A DNA stretch of 64,000 bases. It comes from Apilactobacillus micheneri (GTDB lineage: Bacteria; Bacillota; Bacilli; Lactobacillales; Lactobacillaceae). The notes under the pieces are model-generated. The model was not told the origin of the DNA, ran no database searches, and was given only the letters and a program-made list of their open reading frames with translations. Shown here in pieces: positions 18,626 to 29,147 of the stretch. The translations under genes and the position numbers were made by a program. Position 1 is the first letter of the stretch. Each line of letters opens with the position of its first letter. The stretch spans positions 302,858 through 366,857 of the forward strand of contig NZ_POSO01000003.1 in the NCBI RefSeq assembly GCF_002993975.1, read 5' to 3'.

Positions 18626-20300
18626 ACTAAACGTCAAAAATAATGAAACTGCTATTTATGGCGTTGGTGGACTTGGCGAAATTGGTAAAAATACTTACGG
18701 AGTTCAATTTCAGGATGAAATTATTTTAATTGATGCTGGAATTAAGTTCCCAGAAGATGATTTATTAGGAATAGATTACGTTATTCCTGATTACCAATAT
18801 CTAGTTAAAAATAAGGATAAGATTAAATCTTTAGTTATCACCCATGGTCACGAAGATCATATTGGTGGTGTCCCTTATCTAATCAAAGACTTAAATGTTC
18901 CAATTTACGCTGGTCCATTAGCGCTAGCATTAATAAAAAGTAAGCTAGAAGAACATGGCCTATTAAGAACAACCGAATTGCATGAAATTACACCTAAGAG
19001 TGTGCTTAAATTTAATAAAACCAAGGTTTCGTTTTTTAGAACTACACATTCAATTCCTGATACAATTGGAATCGCTGTGCATACACCTTCTGGTGTAATT
19101 GTTGAAACTGGTGATTATAAATTTGATCTTACACCTGTCACAAGACAGCCACCTGATTTACAAGAAATGGCTCGACTTGGACAAGAAGGCGTACTATGTT
19201 TAATGTCGGATAGTACAAATGCCGAGCGTCCTATCTGGACTAAATCTGAAAACTGGATTGGTCATGCGGTTAGACATATATTTGATGAAGAAACTGGCAG
19301 AATAATATTCGCTACATTTGCATCAAATATTTCCAGAATTAAAACTGCATGTGATGTTGCCATTAAACATGGTAGAAAGATAGCTGTTTTTGGTCGTAGT
19401 ATGGAAGCTGCAATTGTGAATGGTAAAGAATTAGGATATTTAGATGTTCCAGATGATACATTCGTTGATGCATCAGAACTTCAATCATTACCTGCTGAAA
19501 AAACATTAATATTATGTACAGGTTCACAAGGTGAACAAATGGCTGCCCTTTCAAGAATCGCAAATGGAACTCATAGACAAATTTCAATACAACCTAATGA
19601 TACTGTTGTATTTTCAAGTAACCCTATTCCTGGAAATAAAATAAGTGTAAACAGAGTTATTAATGAGTTAGAAGAAGCTGGAGCCAAAGTTATTCATGGT
19701 AAGATTAATAAAATACACACTTCTGGACATGGTGGTCAAGAAGAACAAAAGTTAATGCTAAGATTAATGAAGCCTAAATTCTTCATGCCTATTCACGGTG
19801 AATACCGTATGTTAAAAATTCATACAAAATTGGCCGAACAATGTGGAGTACCATTAAAGAATAGCTTTATTATGCAAAATGGTGATGTTCTTGCCCTAAC
19901 TAAGGATTCAGCAAGAATAGCTGGTCATTTCACTTCCGGAGATGTTTATGTTGATGGAAACGGTATAGGTGATGTTGGCAATGTGGTTCTTCGTGATCGT
20001 CAATTATTATCTGAAGAAGGTCTGGTAGTTGTTGTTGCAACTATTAATTTAAAAGATCAAGAAATTCAATCAGGCCCTGATTTATTATCAAGAGGATTTG
20101 TTTATATGAGAGAGTCTGGTCAGTTATTAGATGAAGGTCGACGTTTAGTATTTAGAACTATTCGAAGAGCTATGCGTAATAGAAATGCAAATGAATCTAG
20201 TATTAGAAATGCAATTATAGAAGACTTGCAAGAATTCTTATATAATAAGACTGAAAGACATCCATTAATTTTACCAATGCTTATAATGAATACAAAATAA
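18618..20300 (+). CDS. rnjA: Ribonuclease J1
   Basis: Essential 5'-3' exonuclease and endonuclease of the RNA degradosome. The 560 residues hold the beta-lactamase core with intact HGHEDH at 76-81, HSIPD, GDYKFD and PIHGEY, then the beta-CASP domain and the C-terminal dimerisation domain. All ligands lost in the J2 copy at 2270-3991 are present here. It overlaps rpoY by 8 bases and ends in a strong terminator. GGAG inside the rpoY end serves as its ribosome site. Confidence 0.97.
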   Translation: MNKLNVKNNETAIYGVGGLGEIGKNTYGVQFQDEIILIDAGIKFPEDDLLGIDYVIPDYQYLVKNKDKIKSLVITHGHEDHIGGVPYLIKDLNVPIYAGPLALALIKSKLEEHGLLRTTELHEITPKSVLKFNKTKVSFFRTTHSIPDTIGIAVHTPSGVIVETGDYKFDLTPVTRQPPDLQEMARLGQEGVLCLMSDSTNAERPIWTKSENWIGHAVRHIFDEETGRIIFATFASNISRIKTACDVAIKHGRKIAVFGRSMEAAIVNGKELGYLDVPDDTFVDASELQSLPAEKTLILCTGSQGEQMAALSRIANGTHRQISIQPNDTVVFSSNPIPGNKISVNRVINELEEAGAKVIHGKINKIHTSGHGGQEEQKLMLRLMKPKFFMPIHGEYRMLKIHTKLAEQCGVPLKNSFIMQNGDVLALTKDSARIAGHFTSGDVYVDGNGIGDVGNVVLRDRQLLSEEGLVVVVATINLKDQEIQSGPDLLSRGFVYMRESGQLLDEGRRLVFRTIRRAMRNRNANESSIRNAIIEDLQEFLYNKTERHPLILPMLIMNTK

Positions 20301-20316
20301 TTGTCTAATCTTATTT

Positions 20317-20350
20317 AAAAGGCGAATTCTTAATAGAATTCGCCCTTTTT
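20317..20350 (+). terminator. Intrinsic terminator of rpoY-rnjA
   Basis: GGCGAATTCT (20321-20330) pairs with AGAATTCGCC (20335-20344), followed by a T run. Confidence 0.92.
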
Positions 20351-20376
20351 AATTAAATAAAAAAGGAGAAAATAAA

Positions 20377-21261
20377 TTGCCTTCAGATTACCTAATAATT
20401 TTGAATCCCAAAGCTAATAATGGAAAAGCTCAAAAGAATTGGCCTAAAATAAAAAATATATTAGAATCTAATAAAACTAACTATAAACTTAGAATTACAA
20501 GAAAAATAAATCATGCAAAATCAATTATGAATTATTATTTAAATAAATGGTACAAAGAAAACAAATTTCCTAAATGCATAATTATAATTGGTGGAGATGG
20601 AACCATCAATGAAGTGTTAAGTTCAATCATTAATGATAAAAAAGCTCCTAATATTCCAATAGGAATCCTACCATTTGGAAAAAACAATAAATTTGTTAAA
20701 GCTAATAATAATAAATTGGATTGGAAAGAAAATCTTCTAAATATAATAAAAAGCGATAAATATAAAAAAATTAATATTGGAAGCTTTAAAGAAAACATAA
20801 AACAAGAAAATGGTATTTTTATCAATCAAATAATTATAGGACTTGATACAAATCCTAAAAATGGTAATAATAAGCTGCATAGATTAAAACACTTAATTAC
20901 TTTGATTCCAATGCTATACAATATTGATTCTTTTAATACAAATGTAAAAGTGGATTCAACAAAATATAGTTTTAAAAAGTCAATATTTTGTTCAGTAGAA
21001 AACACAATGCAAAATAATGATAAAGAAAAGTCATTAAAATTATCAATAATAGAAAAAAGAAATATATTTAAATTAATATACACAATTCTAATAATATTAA
21101 TGGGTAAGAAACATAAATCAAAATCAATTCATAATTTTTATGGAAATAACATCCACCTATCTATTCCTTCATTAGAATATGGTAAAGTAGATGGCGATAA
21201 TCTTGGCAGTCGCTTTTATGATATTGATTATAAAATAATAAAATATCCTTTTATTATATAA
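20377..21261 (+). CDS. Diacylglycerol/lipid kinase family protein
   Basis: ATP-dependent lipid kinase family (DagK/YegS/YtlR-like), likely acting on membrane diacylglycerol or a related lipid. The 294 residues have the N-terminal NPKANNGKA phosphate loop, GGDGTINEV at 72-80, and a C-terminal VDGD motif near 272, as in DgkB. The product is very Lys/Asn-rich, reflecting low GC. The start is a TTG (20377-20379) about 9 bases behind AAAGGAG. It stands alone between two terminators, so the exact lipid substrate is not indicated by context. Confidence 0.87.
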   Translation: MPSDYLIILNPKANNGKAQKNWPKIKNILESNKTNYKLRITRKINHAKSIMNYYLNKWYKENKFPKCIIIIGGDGTINEVLSSIINDKKAPNIPIGILPFGKNNKFVKANNNKLDWKENLLNIIKSDKYKKINIGSFKENIKQENGIFINQIIIGLDTNPKNGNNKLHRLKHLITLIPMLYNIDSFNTNVKVDSTKYSFKKSIFCSVENTMQNNDKEKSLKLSIIEKRNIFKLIYTILIILMGKKHKSKSIHNFYGNNIHLSIPSLEYGKVDGDNLGSRFYDIDYKIIKYPFII

Positions 21262-21298
21262 AAAAGCATCTTCGATAATAATTGTCGAAGATGCTTTT
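21262..21298. terminator. Bidirectional terminator between lipid kinase and antiporter genes
   Basis: Long stem of AAAAGCATCTTCGA with TCGAAGATGCTTTT, flanked by A and T tracts, between convergent genes. Confidence 0.9.
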
Positions 21299-21300
21299 AT

Positions 21301-22727
21301 TTATATTTTTATTAAACCATTTAACAGACAAATTATAGATATAATTGCTAAAATAAATAATAATATAGCAATTAATCTCTCTAATTTGTTAAATACAAAT
21401 TTTTCTTTATTATCAATTTTTTGTAAATAATAGTATACAGGGATTGCTGCAGCAAACATAATTGTAGCTAGTAATATATAACTCATTCCGGCAGCATATA
21501 ACAACCAACAAGAGTAAATGCTAGCAACAATACCTAAAAAGATATTCTTGTTTCTGTCATGACCTTGATGATCCAAATAAGAATACTTTAATTGATAAAA
21601 TGCTGAAAAAGCATATGGTACTAAAACAGCCGCACTAGAAATTGAATAAAAGAAATGATATACCTCCGAAGAAATTAAGAAAGAAATCATAAATATTTCA
21701 ACTAAAATATTAGTAAAAATTAGTGAGTTAACTGGTGCCCCATTTTTATTTGATTTAGCAAATAGTTTGGGAAACGATCCTGATTTAGCTGCAGCATATG
21801 GAACTTCAGATGCAAACATAGTAAATGATAACCAAGCTCCAATTACAGAAACAATTAAACCAAGATTAACAATAATTGCTCCCCATTTACCAACAACACT
21901 TTGTAATAAATATGCCATAGCTGGCTGATGTAAATTAGACAATTGTGCCTGTTTCATTACACCAAATGATAGCAATGTAACTAACATATATATTAATGAA
22001 ACAATAACTATTCCTAGAACGGTTGCTCGACCAATATCTTTTCTTTTTTTAGCATATCCAGAAAAGATAACAGCACCTTCAATTCCTGAGAAAACCCAAA
22101 CAGTCACTAGCATTGTGCTTTTAACTTGTGCTAAAACATCACCAAAATTAAAAGGTTTATCACCCATTAACCAAAAGTCACTAGTAAAAATGTTCAATCT
22201 GAAAGCAACAATCATAATAACAATAAATAAAAATAATGGTATTAATTTTGTAATAGTAATAACTGTATTAATAAAGGATGCTGATTGAATTCCTCTTAAA
22301 ATTAAGAAATGACAAATCCATAGAAAAATTGATCCTACTATAAAAGATATCCAATTATGACCATCACCAAATATTGGGAAAAAATAAGTCAAAGCACTCA
22401 TAAGTAAAGTTGCATAACTAATATTACCTAGCCAGACTGACAACCAATATCCCCATGCAGAATTAAATCCCATGTACTTTCCAAATCCTGCTTCTGCATA
22501 ACTATAAACTCCCGCTTGTAAGTCTGGTCGTTTATTTGTTAGGTTTTGAAAAGTGAAAGCTAATGATAACATTCCTATTCCAGTTATAATCCAACCAATA
22601 ATAACTGCCCCTGCTCCAGCATTGGCAGACATATCATTCATTAAATTAAAAACTCCCCCACCAATTATTGAACCTATAACTAAACCTATTAATTCATATA
22701 GATTTAATTTTTTGAGGAATCCCCCAT
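21301..22727 (-). pseudogene. Arginine/ornithine-type amino acid antiporter, frameshifted near the start
   Basis: APC-superfamily antiporter (ArcD/YdgI type), normally with about 12 membrane helices exchanging basic amino acids. The open frame from 22641 down encodes 446 residues, including the NAGAGAVIIGW and SYAEAGFGKYMGFNSAWGYW stretches of the family. The ATG at 22725-22727 has an AAGGAG site 7 bases away but runs into a stop after 7 codons. One extra A in the A6 run at 22708-22713 would join it to the main frame as MGDSSKKLNLYELIG.., which matches the family N-terminus. It is a real frameshift, a slippage site or a sequence error. Confidence 0.85.
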
Positions 22728-22800
22728 TTTATCTCTCCTTTAACTTTATATAAAAATCACATAACTTTAATTATAACGTAGTAAAGAATGATTTGTATAT

Positions 22801-22832
22801 AAAAAAAGTTATGTCTAAAAAGACATAACTTT
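22801..22832 (-). terminator. Intrinsic terminator of the aldo/keto reductase gene
   Basis: AAAGTTATGTCT (22805-22816) pairs perfectly with AGACATAACTTT (22821-22832) around an AAAA loop, then a T run on the minus strand. Confidence 0.9.
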
Positions 22833-22841
22833 AATTAAAAC

Positions 22842-23828
22842 CTATTTTTTTAAAATATTATTTATTTCATCTAATTCATCAGGAGTAAAATGCAAATTAT
22901 CTAAAGCTTTTAAATTAGAATCTAAGTGTTCTGGCTTAGAAGCACCAGTAACAACACTAGTTACTACCGGATCATGTAATAGCCAAGCTAAACTCATTTG
23001 AGCAAGACTTTGATCACGATTTTTAGCTAAATTATTAAGTTTATTAAGCTTTTCAACTACATTATCTTTATCATTCAACATAAAACTATTTGTAAAGTGT
23101 AATTTAAGATCTTCAGGCATTCCATTTAAATATTTATCAGTTAATACACCTTCTGCAAGTGGACCATAGGCTATCAAACCATCTTTATTTTCTTTTAATG
23201 CATCAATAGTCCCATCTTCTTCAACTTGTCTATTTAATAAGTTGTATGACATTTGATTAACAACAAATGGTGTATGCAATTCCTTAAAGTATTTAATAAT
23301 TTCTCTAGTTTGTTCGCCATTATAATTAGAAATACCAGCATATAAAGCTTTACCTGACTTTACAATGCCATCAAGTGCTTCAGCAGTTTCTTCTAAGCTA
23401 GTATTAGGATCAAATCTATGACTATAATATATGTCAACATAATCCAGTCCCATACGTTTTAATGAACGATCAATTGCAGCAACTAAAGTCTTTTTAGAAG
23501 AGAATGATCCATATGGTCCAGGCCACATATGATAACCAGCCTTAGTAGTAATAACTAGTTCATCACGATAAGGTTTTAAATCAGCACGATAAACTTGACC
23601 AAACATTCTTTCAGCTGCACCGGAACCAGGCCCATAATTATTAGCTAAATCAAAACTAAAAATTCCTTTATCAAATGCATTAAGCATTGCTTTTTCACTA
23701 TCTTTAAAATTAGCATCGTCTCCGTAACTATGCCACATTCCAAAGGATAATGCAGGTAATTGTAGTCCAGAATTACCTGCTCGACGTACTTTCATATTAT
23801 CATAGCGTTTATCTGAAGCTTTATACAT
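22842..23828 (-). CDS. Aldo/keto reductase (YghZ-like)
   Basis: NADPH-dependent reductase of aldehydes such as glyceraldehyde 3-phosphate or methylglyoxal, by family. The 328 residues form a TIM barrel with the catalytic tetrad visible as Asp in FDLANNYGPG, the adjoining Tyr, Lys in TTKAGY and His in YYSHRFD. The GPGSGAAERMFGQ and GMWHSYGDD features resemble the YghZ subgroup. Start is the ATG at 23826-23828, 6 bases behind AGGGTG; a longer frame to 23843 has no better signal. Single-gene unit between terminators. Confidence 0.92.
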   Translation of the reverse strand: MYKASDKRYDNMKVRRAGNSGLQLPALSFGMWHSYGDDANFKDSEKAMLNAFDKGIFSFDLANNYGPGSGAAERMFGQVYRADLKPYRDELVITTKAGYHMWPGPYGSFSSKKTLVAAIDRSLKRMGLDYVDIYYSHRFDPNTSLEETAEALDGIVKSGKALYAGISNYNGEQTREIIKYFKELHTPFVVNQMSYNLLNRQVEEDGTIDALKENKDGLIAYGPLAEGVLTDKYLNGMPEDLKLHFTNSFMLNDKDNVVEKLNKLNNLAKNRDQSLAQMSLAWLLHDPVVTSVVTGASKPEHLDSNLKALDNLHFTPDELDEINNILKK

Positions 23829-23893
23829 AATAATCACCCTCATTTATTAATTAAAGACTATAAATAGTTTAAAATGATTTTTTATCTAAAGTC

Positions 23894-23930
23894 AAGAAAA
23901 GCCCTTAACAATAATATGTTAAAGGCTTTT
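23894..23930 (-). terminator. Intrinsic terminator of oppA
   Basis: AAAAGCCCTTAACA (23897-23910) pairs with TGTTAAAGGCTTTT (23917-23930) with one mismatch, followed by T-rich sequence on the minus strand. Confidence 0.85.
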
Positions 23931-23933
23931 TAT

Positions 23934-25571
23934 TTACTTAATGTTAATATTAATCCAATTTCTACTCATACCAGCTGGATTCCAAATATACCCATCAATA
24001 TGTGTATTCCATAATTCTGCAGTAGCAGGTTGATACAATGGAATAACTCCTTGATTTTGCATTAATATTTTCTCAGCATTTACTAAATCATTAAAACGTT
24101 TTCCAGAATCATTAGCATCACGATTATTAGACATATTTATATAATTATCATAATCACGATTACTCCATTTAGAAAAGTTCATTGAATTATTAGATTCAAA
24201 TAATTGTAAAAAGTTAATTGGATCTGAGAAGTCAGCTCCCCACTTATTAACAGCAATATCAAATTGACCATTATCTTGACGACTCATTCTAGTCTTATCA
24301 GGAATTGAAGTAACATTGATTGATAATCCTGGTAATTTATTTAATTGAGTTTGTAAGAACTCAGCATTAGCTTTTGATTGATCATCATCTGCAGTTAATA
24401 ATGATAATTTAACAGAAGACATTTTTTCTTCTTTCATAGCTTTTTGCCAAAGAGATTTGGCCTTATCTAAATTATATGAAACTGCATCTTTAACATAAGA
24501 TTTTTCACCAAATGTCTTTCCTTTATTGTTAGCTTTCATGTTTGCAAGCTTAGATGGAACTAATCCCTTGGCTGGAACTGAACCATCACGTAAAACATTA
24601 TTAGATAATTCATCTCTATTGATTGCCATAGATAATGCTTTTCTAGCATTTTCATTTCTTAAAATAGGATTTTTCTTTTGGTTTAACATCATGTAAACCG
24701 TTGCTCCACCAGTAAATGATTTAAATCCTTTAGAGTTCTTATAATTAACTACTTGATCACCATTTAGTGGAGTAATATCTAGTTTACCTTGTTGGAATAA
24801 GTTTAATGAAGTACTTGGGTTCTTTACAACAGAAACATTTATCTTTTGTAAATGAACATTTTTTGCATTCCAATATTTATTATTTTTAACTAACTGCCAA
24901 TTTTCATTAGTTCCGTTCCATTTTTTTAAGATAAATGGACCATCAGAATTAGTTTTCAAACTATTTTCACCATATGATTTACCATATTTATCAACTACCG
25001 ATTGTTGTAATGGGAAAAATACTGGGAATGATAAAAGTCTTCTAAAATAAGGGACCGGTTTATTTAAGTTAACTACTAATTTATAATCACCATCGGCTTT
25101 AACACCTAAACTATCAGGACTCATTTGACCTTTTTGAATAGCATCATAATTTTGGATTTGTCCAAATAAATATGCATATTGAGAAGCTGATTTTGGATCA
25201 GCTGCTCGACGCCATGAGTACACAAAATCATTAGCAGTAACATGTTTTCCATTTAACCATTTTGCATTTTCTCTTAAATTAAAAGTGTATTGCTTACCAT
25301 CATTAGATACTTTATAACTTTTTGCTAAGGCATTATCAATACTATCATTCTTGCCTAATCGATATAATCCCTCAGTTGTATGATATAACATAGTCAAACT
25401 AGAAGCATCCGAAGCCTTAGTATTATCCATTGAAGATATTTCAGTTGGATAACTTAAATTTAATTCTTTATTACTAATTTGCTTATCTTGAGCATTTTGG
25501 CTACCACATGCTACCAAGACTAATGCCAAAGCAGCAGTTGCCATTCCTACAATTGATTTTTTCCACTTCAC
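23934..25571 (-). CDS. oppA: Oligopeptide ABC transporter substrate-binding lipoprotein
   Basis: Surface lipoprotein that captures oligopeptides for an Opp-type importer. The 545 residues begin with a lipoprotein signal peptide and lipobox LVAC with Cys22, then the SBP_bac_5 fold with LNLSYPTEISSMD and the YSWRRAADPKSASQYAYLF block typical of OppA. No permease or ATPase genes are adjacent, so this is an orphan binding protein that presumably feeds an Opp system elsewhere, or acts as a peptide pheromone receptor. Flanked by terminators. Confidence 0.93.
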   Translation of the reverse strand: MKWKKSIVGMATAALALVLVACGSQNAQDKQISNKELNLSYPTEISSMDNTKASDASSLTMLYHTTEGLYRLGKNDSIDNALAKSYKVSNDGKQYTFNLRENAKWLNGKHVTANDFVYSWRRAADPKSASQYAYLFGQIQNYDAIQKGQMSPDSLGVKADGDYKLVVNLNKPVPYFRRLLSFPVFFPLQQSVVDKYGKSYGENSLKTNSDGPFILKKWNGTNENWQLVKNNKYWNAKNVHLQKINVSVVKNPSTSLNLFQQGKLDITPLNGDQVVNYKNSKGFKSFTGGATVYMMLNQKKNPILRNENARKALSMAINRDELSNNVLRDGSVPAKGLVPSKLANMKANNKGKTFGEKSYVKDAVSYNLDKAKSLWQKAMKEEKMSSVKLSLLTADDDQSKANAEFLQTQLNKLPGLSINVTSIPDKTRMSRQDNGQFDIAVNKWGADFSDPINFLQLFESNNSMNFSKWSNRDYDNYINMSNNRDANDSGKRFNDLVNAEKILMQNQGVIPLYQPATAELWNTHIDGYIWNPAGMSRNWININIK

Positions 25572-25633
25572 TATTTATCACCTACCATAATTTATAACAA
25601 AAAATAGTATAGCAGAAAATCATATCGAATTAA

Positions 25634-25664
25634 AATAAAAAGCACCCGATTTAATCAGATGCTT
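25634..25664 (-). terminator. Intrinsic terminator of prs
   Basis: On the minus strand an 11-bp stem with G-U pairs (AAGCATCTGAT with ATCGGGTGCTT) is followed by a T-rich run. Confidence 0.8.
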
Positions 25665-25672
25665 ACAAAACT

Positions 25673-26629
25673 TTATTTAAATAATTTACCTACTGATTTA
25701 TTTTCATGAATTCTAGTAATTGCATTTCCAATTAAATCAGCAACTGAAACAATATCTAACTTGTTAGTCTTTTTGGAATCATCAAGATATATAGAATCAG
25801 AAACAATTACCTTTTCAATAGGTGATTGCTCAATTCTTTCTAAAGCATCTTTGGCAAAAACTCCATGCGTACTAACAACATAAATTTTAGCAGCTCCATG
25901 CTTTGCCAAAACATTAGCAGCTTTAATTGCACCATTACCCGTATCAATCATATCATCAGCAATAATTGCAACCTTATCTTTAACATCACCAATCACAAAC
26001 GTAGGAATATGCTTTACATTGCCAGGATCACGGTCATCAACAATCGCAATTGGTGAATCTATTAAACCTGCAAAGCCCCTAGCACGAGCAACTCCAGCAT
26101 GATCTGGTGATACCACTACTGCATTATCTAAATCATAATTTTTTTTCATATGATTAGACATAATTTTATCCATTTTAAGATTATCAACAGGCTTATTAAA
26201 GAAACCTTGAATTTGTGGAGAGTGTAAATCTAAAGTTACAACACGATCAATGCCATCGTTTTCCAAAACAGATGCAATTAATTTAGCAACAATTGGCTTA
26301 CGTTCACGTTTTTTAGCTGTATATCTAGCATATCCATAGTAAGGAATAACAACGTTGATAGACTTAGCACTAGTTCTACGAACAGCATCAATCATAATAA
26401 ATAATTCCATGACATTAGCATTGATAGGATCAGACATTGACTGAATAATATAAACAGAGTCACCTCTGATACTCTCATCAATTTGAATTTTAATTTCGCC
26501 GTCACTAAATTTGTTAATTGTAGCTTTCCCTAGTTCAACTCCACATGTCTTGGCGATTTTTTCAGCCAAAGGCCTATTGGAACTTAAAGAAAAAATTTTA
26601 ATTCCTTTATTATCAGAATTTTCTGTCAT
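25673..26629 (-). CDS. prs: Ribose-phosphate pyrophosphokinase, divergent paralogue
   Basis: Family makes PRPP from ribose 5-phosphate and ATP. The 318 residues align over the full length (KFSDGEIKIQI, TLDLHSPQIQGFF, SPDHAGVARAR). Several functional motifs are altered. The ATP-binding ARQD reads A101-R-Y-T104. The flexible loop DKRRP reads D198-D-R-D-P202, losing the catalytic Lys and second Arg. The ribose-phosphate loop DTAGT reads D229-T-G-N-G. It may be a Prs2-type paralogue with weak or regulatory function; a standard prs is expected elsewhere. Own terminator follows. Confidence 0.85.
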   Translation of the reverse strand: MTENSDNKGIKIFSLSSNRPLAEKIAKTCGVELGKATINKFSDGEIKIQIDESIRGDSVYIIQSMSDPINANVMELFIMIDAVRRTSAKSINVVIPYYGYARYTAKKRERKPIVAKLIASVLENDGIDRVVTLDLHSPQIQGFFNKPVDNLKMDKIMSNHMKKNYDLDNAVVVSPDHAGVARARGFAGLIDSPIAIVDDRDPGNVKHIPTFVIGDVKDKVAIIADDMIDTGNGAIKAANVLAKHGAAKIYVVSTHGVFAKDALERIEQSPIEKVIVSDSIYLDDSKKTNKLDIVSVADLIGNAITRIHENKSVGKLFK

Positions 26630-26703
26630 GGAATTTTCCTCCTAATCGATCAAATAATTCAATGATTAATTTTAACATAAAATAATAAATAAAGCATGAA
26701 TTT

Positions 26704-29133
26704 TTAAGGCTTAATACCTTCCATGCCAATCATTGGATCAATTAATTCATCCCTAATCATACTACTAGTTAAATGATAATCTTTAGAACCTTTATTATGA
26801 TCATTTTTCTCAACAGGTTCCACTTTATTATTAGCAGCAGGTTTGATACCACCGTTTAATAATTTTTGAACTCTTTCTTTTAAACTAGTATTTCGGTTAT
26901 CAGACTCGCTTTTAGCACAACTTAAGAATGAATTATAATCGCCAATCATGATTAAAACATCTGTTGATCTAGTAATCGCAGTATATAAAAGATTCTTTTT
27001 TAACATTTTAGAAAATTGTGGAACTATTGGTAATATAACCATTTTGAACTCACTACCTTGAGCTTTATGAATAGTAGTACAGTAAGCTAAAGTTATTTGT
27101 AACCAATCTTTTCTACTATAAGTTACCTCACTTTGATCAAAGGCAATCTTAATCTTATCATTACTAGATTTTGCATCGTCCTTAATAATTTCAACTATTT
27201 GGCCGATATCTCCATTAAAAACATTATCTTCAGGACTATTTACCAGTTGTAATACTTTATCTCCCTCACGATATACTATGCCTCGATAATCAACCTCAAC
27301 TAATCCTTCAGCTTTTGGGTTCATAATAGATTGAATAACATTATTAAGTTTGTTAACTCCAGCTGCTCCACGATACATAGGAGCCAACACCTGGATATCA
27401 TTAGCAGTAAATCCCTTGATTTTAGCCTTAGTAACAATTTGTTCAATAACATTACTCATTTGATTGGGAGTACAAGGTATAAAACTACGGTCAGGTTTTT
27501 TATCTGTAAAATCATCAGGCAGTGTTCCCTGCTGAATACTATGGGCTAAAGGAATGATAGTAGAATTACTATCCTGTCTATAAATAGTATTTAAATGCAT
27601 CTTATTTATGCAATCAGATTTTAATAAATCATTAAATACTTGCCCAGGTCCCACTGATGGCAATTGATCTTTATCTCCAACAAGAATTACTTTCATGTTG
27701 TTTGGAATAGCACGAACCAATGATTGAAACAGAAAAGTATCCACCATTGAAACTTCATCAACAATCAACAAGCCACCATCTAAATCTTTGGTAGGCTCTT
27801 CATTGTCTCCTTCATGACCATTTAATCCCAACAATCGATGAATTGTACTAGCAGGAATCCCAGTTGCTTCATTCATTCTCTTAGCAGCACGACCGGTAGG
27901 TGCAGCCAAAAGGATTGGAAATTCTTTGTCCTTATATGAATTTAAATCCAAAGAATAATCATTTAAATAGGCATAAAGATAGGTAATCCCTTTAATAATA
28001 GTAGTTTTACCAGTTCCTGGACCACCAGTTAATAAAAACATTTTGGAATTAACCGCATCTTTTAAAGCGGCAGTCTGGGAATCATCATATTGAATATTAA
28101 GTTTTTGCTCTACTAATCTAATTTTTTTATTAACATTTTCATCACTATAGTTACTAGAATCAGAGTTTTTAATAATTCGATTAAGATGTTCAGCAATATT
28201 CCATTCATCATCATATAGGGATTTTAAATAAACTCGATCATCTTCACCAACTATTTTTTGGTTCCTAGCCAATTCAATGAATTGACTAGATAAGTCTTCA
28301 CCATTTATAAGTTGGGTATTCCCATTGTTTAATAGTTTTAAGGTTTCATCAACAATTGGCCCTGTAAAAGTATAAGTATCTCCATTTTTAATGGATAAAT
28401 TTTGTAGAGCAGAAATCAATCCTGCTCTTATTCTAGCAGGATCATTTGATGGCATTCCAATTTTTGCAGCAATTTCATCCGCTTTTTTAAAACCAATTCC
28501 ATTAATATCTTCCACTAAACGATATGGATTTTCATTAATAACTTCTAAAGTGTCATTTTTATATTTATTATAAATTGTCGAGGATAAATCACTACCAAAT
28601 CCATAACTATTTAATCCAATTATAACCTGTTCCATCCCATTGTTTTTATTAATAGCACTAGTAATAGTAGCTTTTTGATTACTATTTAATCCAGCTTTAT
28701 CTAAACTATTAGAATCATTTAACACTTCTTGAATTAAGTTAGTTCCAAGTGCATCAACAACCCTTTTTGCAGTTTTTTTACCGATTCCAGAAAAATCTTC
28801 ACCAGACAAATAAGATATAAGGCCTTCACGAGATGTAGGAACATTACTTTCATAATTTAAAGCTTTAAATTGCTTACCGTATTTTGGATGTTCTATAACT
28901 TCACCATAGAAGCAATATTCATTATCTTCAACCACATCAGCAAAATTACCGGTAACAACTATTTCATCTTCATGCCAGTCATTAATATTAGTATCCATTA
29001 TCTTAACCAGAATAACTTTATAAAAGCTATCTTTACTTTCAAAGAAGGTCGCCGCAACTTTTCCTTTGACATATAGTTGATCATCATCAGAATTATCATT
29101 AACGTCTGAAAATAAACTTATAGATTCTGACAC
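26704..29133 (-). CDS. recD2: RecD2-type ATP-dependent DNA helicase
   Basis: 5'-3' SF1B helicase in DNA repair, independent of RecBC. The 809 residues have an N-terminal OB-like region and a helix-hairpin-helix region (EDFSGIGKKTAKRVVDALG), then helicase motifs: Walker A GGPGTGKTT near 367, LLIVDEVSMVD, GDKDQLPSVGPG and a C-terminal TTIHKAQGSEF. Start is a GTG (29131-29133) behind AAGGAGG with 9 bases spacing. It follows the TPR gene by 15 bases in one operon. Confidence 0.95.
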   Translation of the reverse strand: MSESISLFSDVNDNSDDDQLYVKGKVAATFFESKDSFYKVILVKIMDTNINDWHEDEIVVTGNFADVVEDNEYCFYGEVIEHPKYGKQFKALNYESNVPTSREGLISYLSGEDFSGIGKKTAKRVVDALGTNLIQEVLNDSNSLDKAGLNSNQKATITSAINKNNGMEQVIIGLNSYGFGSDLSSTIYNKYKNDTLEVINENPYRLVEDINGIGFKKADEIAAKIGMPSNDPARIRAGLISALQNLSIKNGDTYTFTGPIVDETLKLLNNGNTQLINGEDLSSQFIELARNQKIVGEDDRVYLKSLYDDEWNIAEHLNRIIKNSDSSNYSDENVNKKIRLVEQKLNIQYDDSQTAALKDAVNSKMFLLTGGPGTGKTTIIKGITYLYAYLNDYSLDLNSYKDKEFPILLAAPTGRAAKRMNEATGIPASTIHRLLGLNGHEGDNEEPTKDLDGGLLIVDEVSMVDTFLFQSLVRAIPNNMKVILVGDKDQLPSVGPGQVFNDLLKSDCINKMHLNTIYRQDSNSTIIPLAHSIQQGTLPDDFTDKKPDRSFIPCTPNQMSNVIEQIVTKAKIKGFTANDIQVLAPMYRGAAGVNKLNNVIQSIMNPKAEGLVEVDYRGIVYREGDKVLQLVNSPEDNVFNGDIGQIVEIIKDDAKSSNDKIKIAFDQSEVTYSRKDWLQITLAYCTTIHKAQGSEFKMVILPIVPQFSKMLKKNLLYTAITRSTDVLIMIGDYNSFLSCAKSESDNRNTSLKERVQKLLNGGIKPAANNKVEPVEKNDHNKGSKDYHLTSSMIRDELIDPMIGMEGIKP

Positions 29134-29147
29134 AGGCTTAATCCTCC

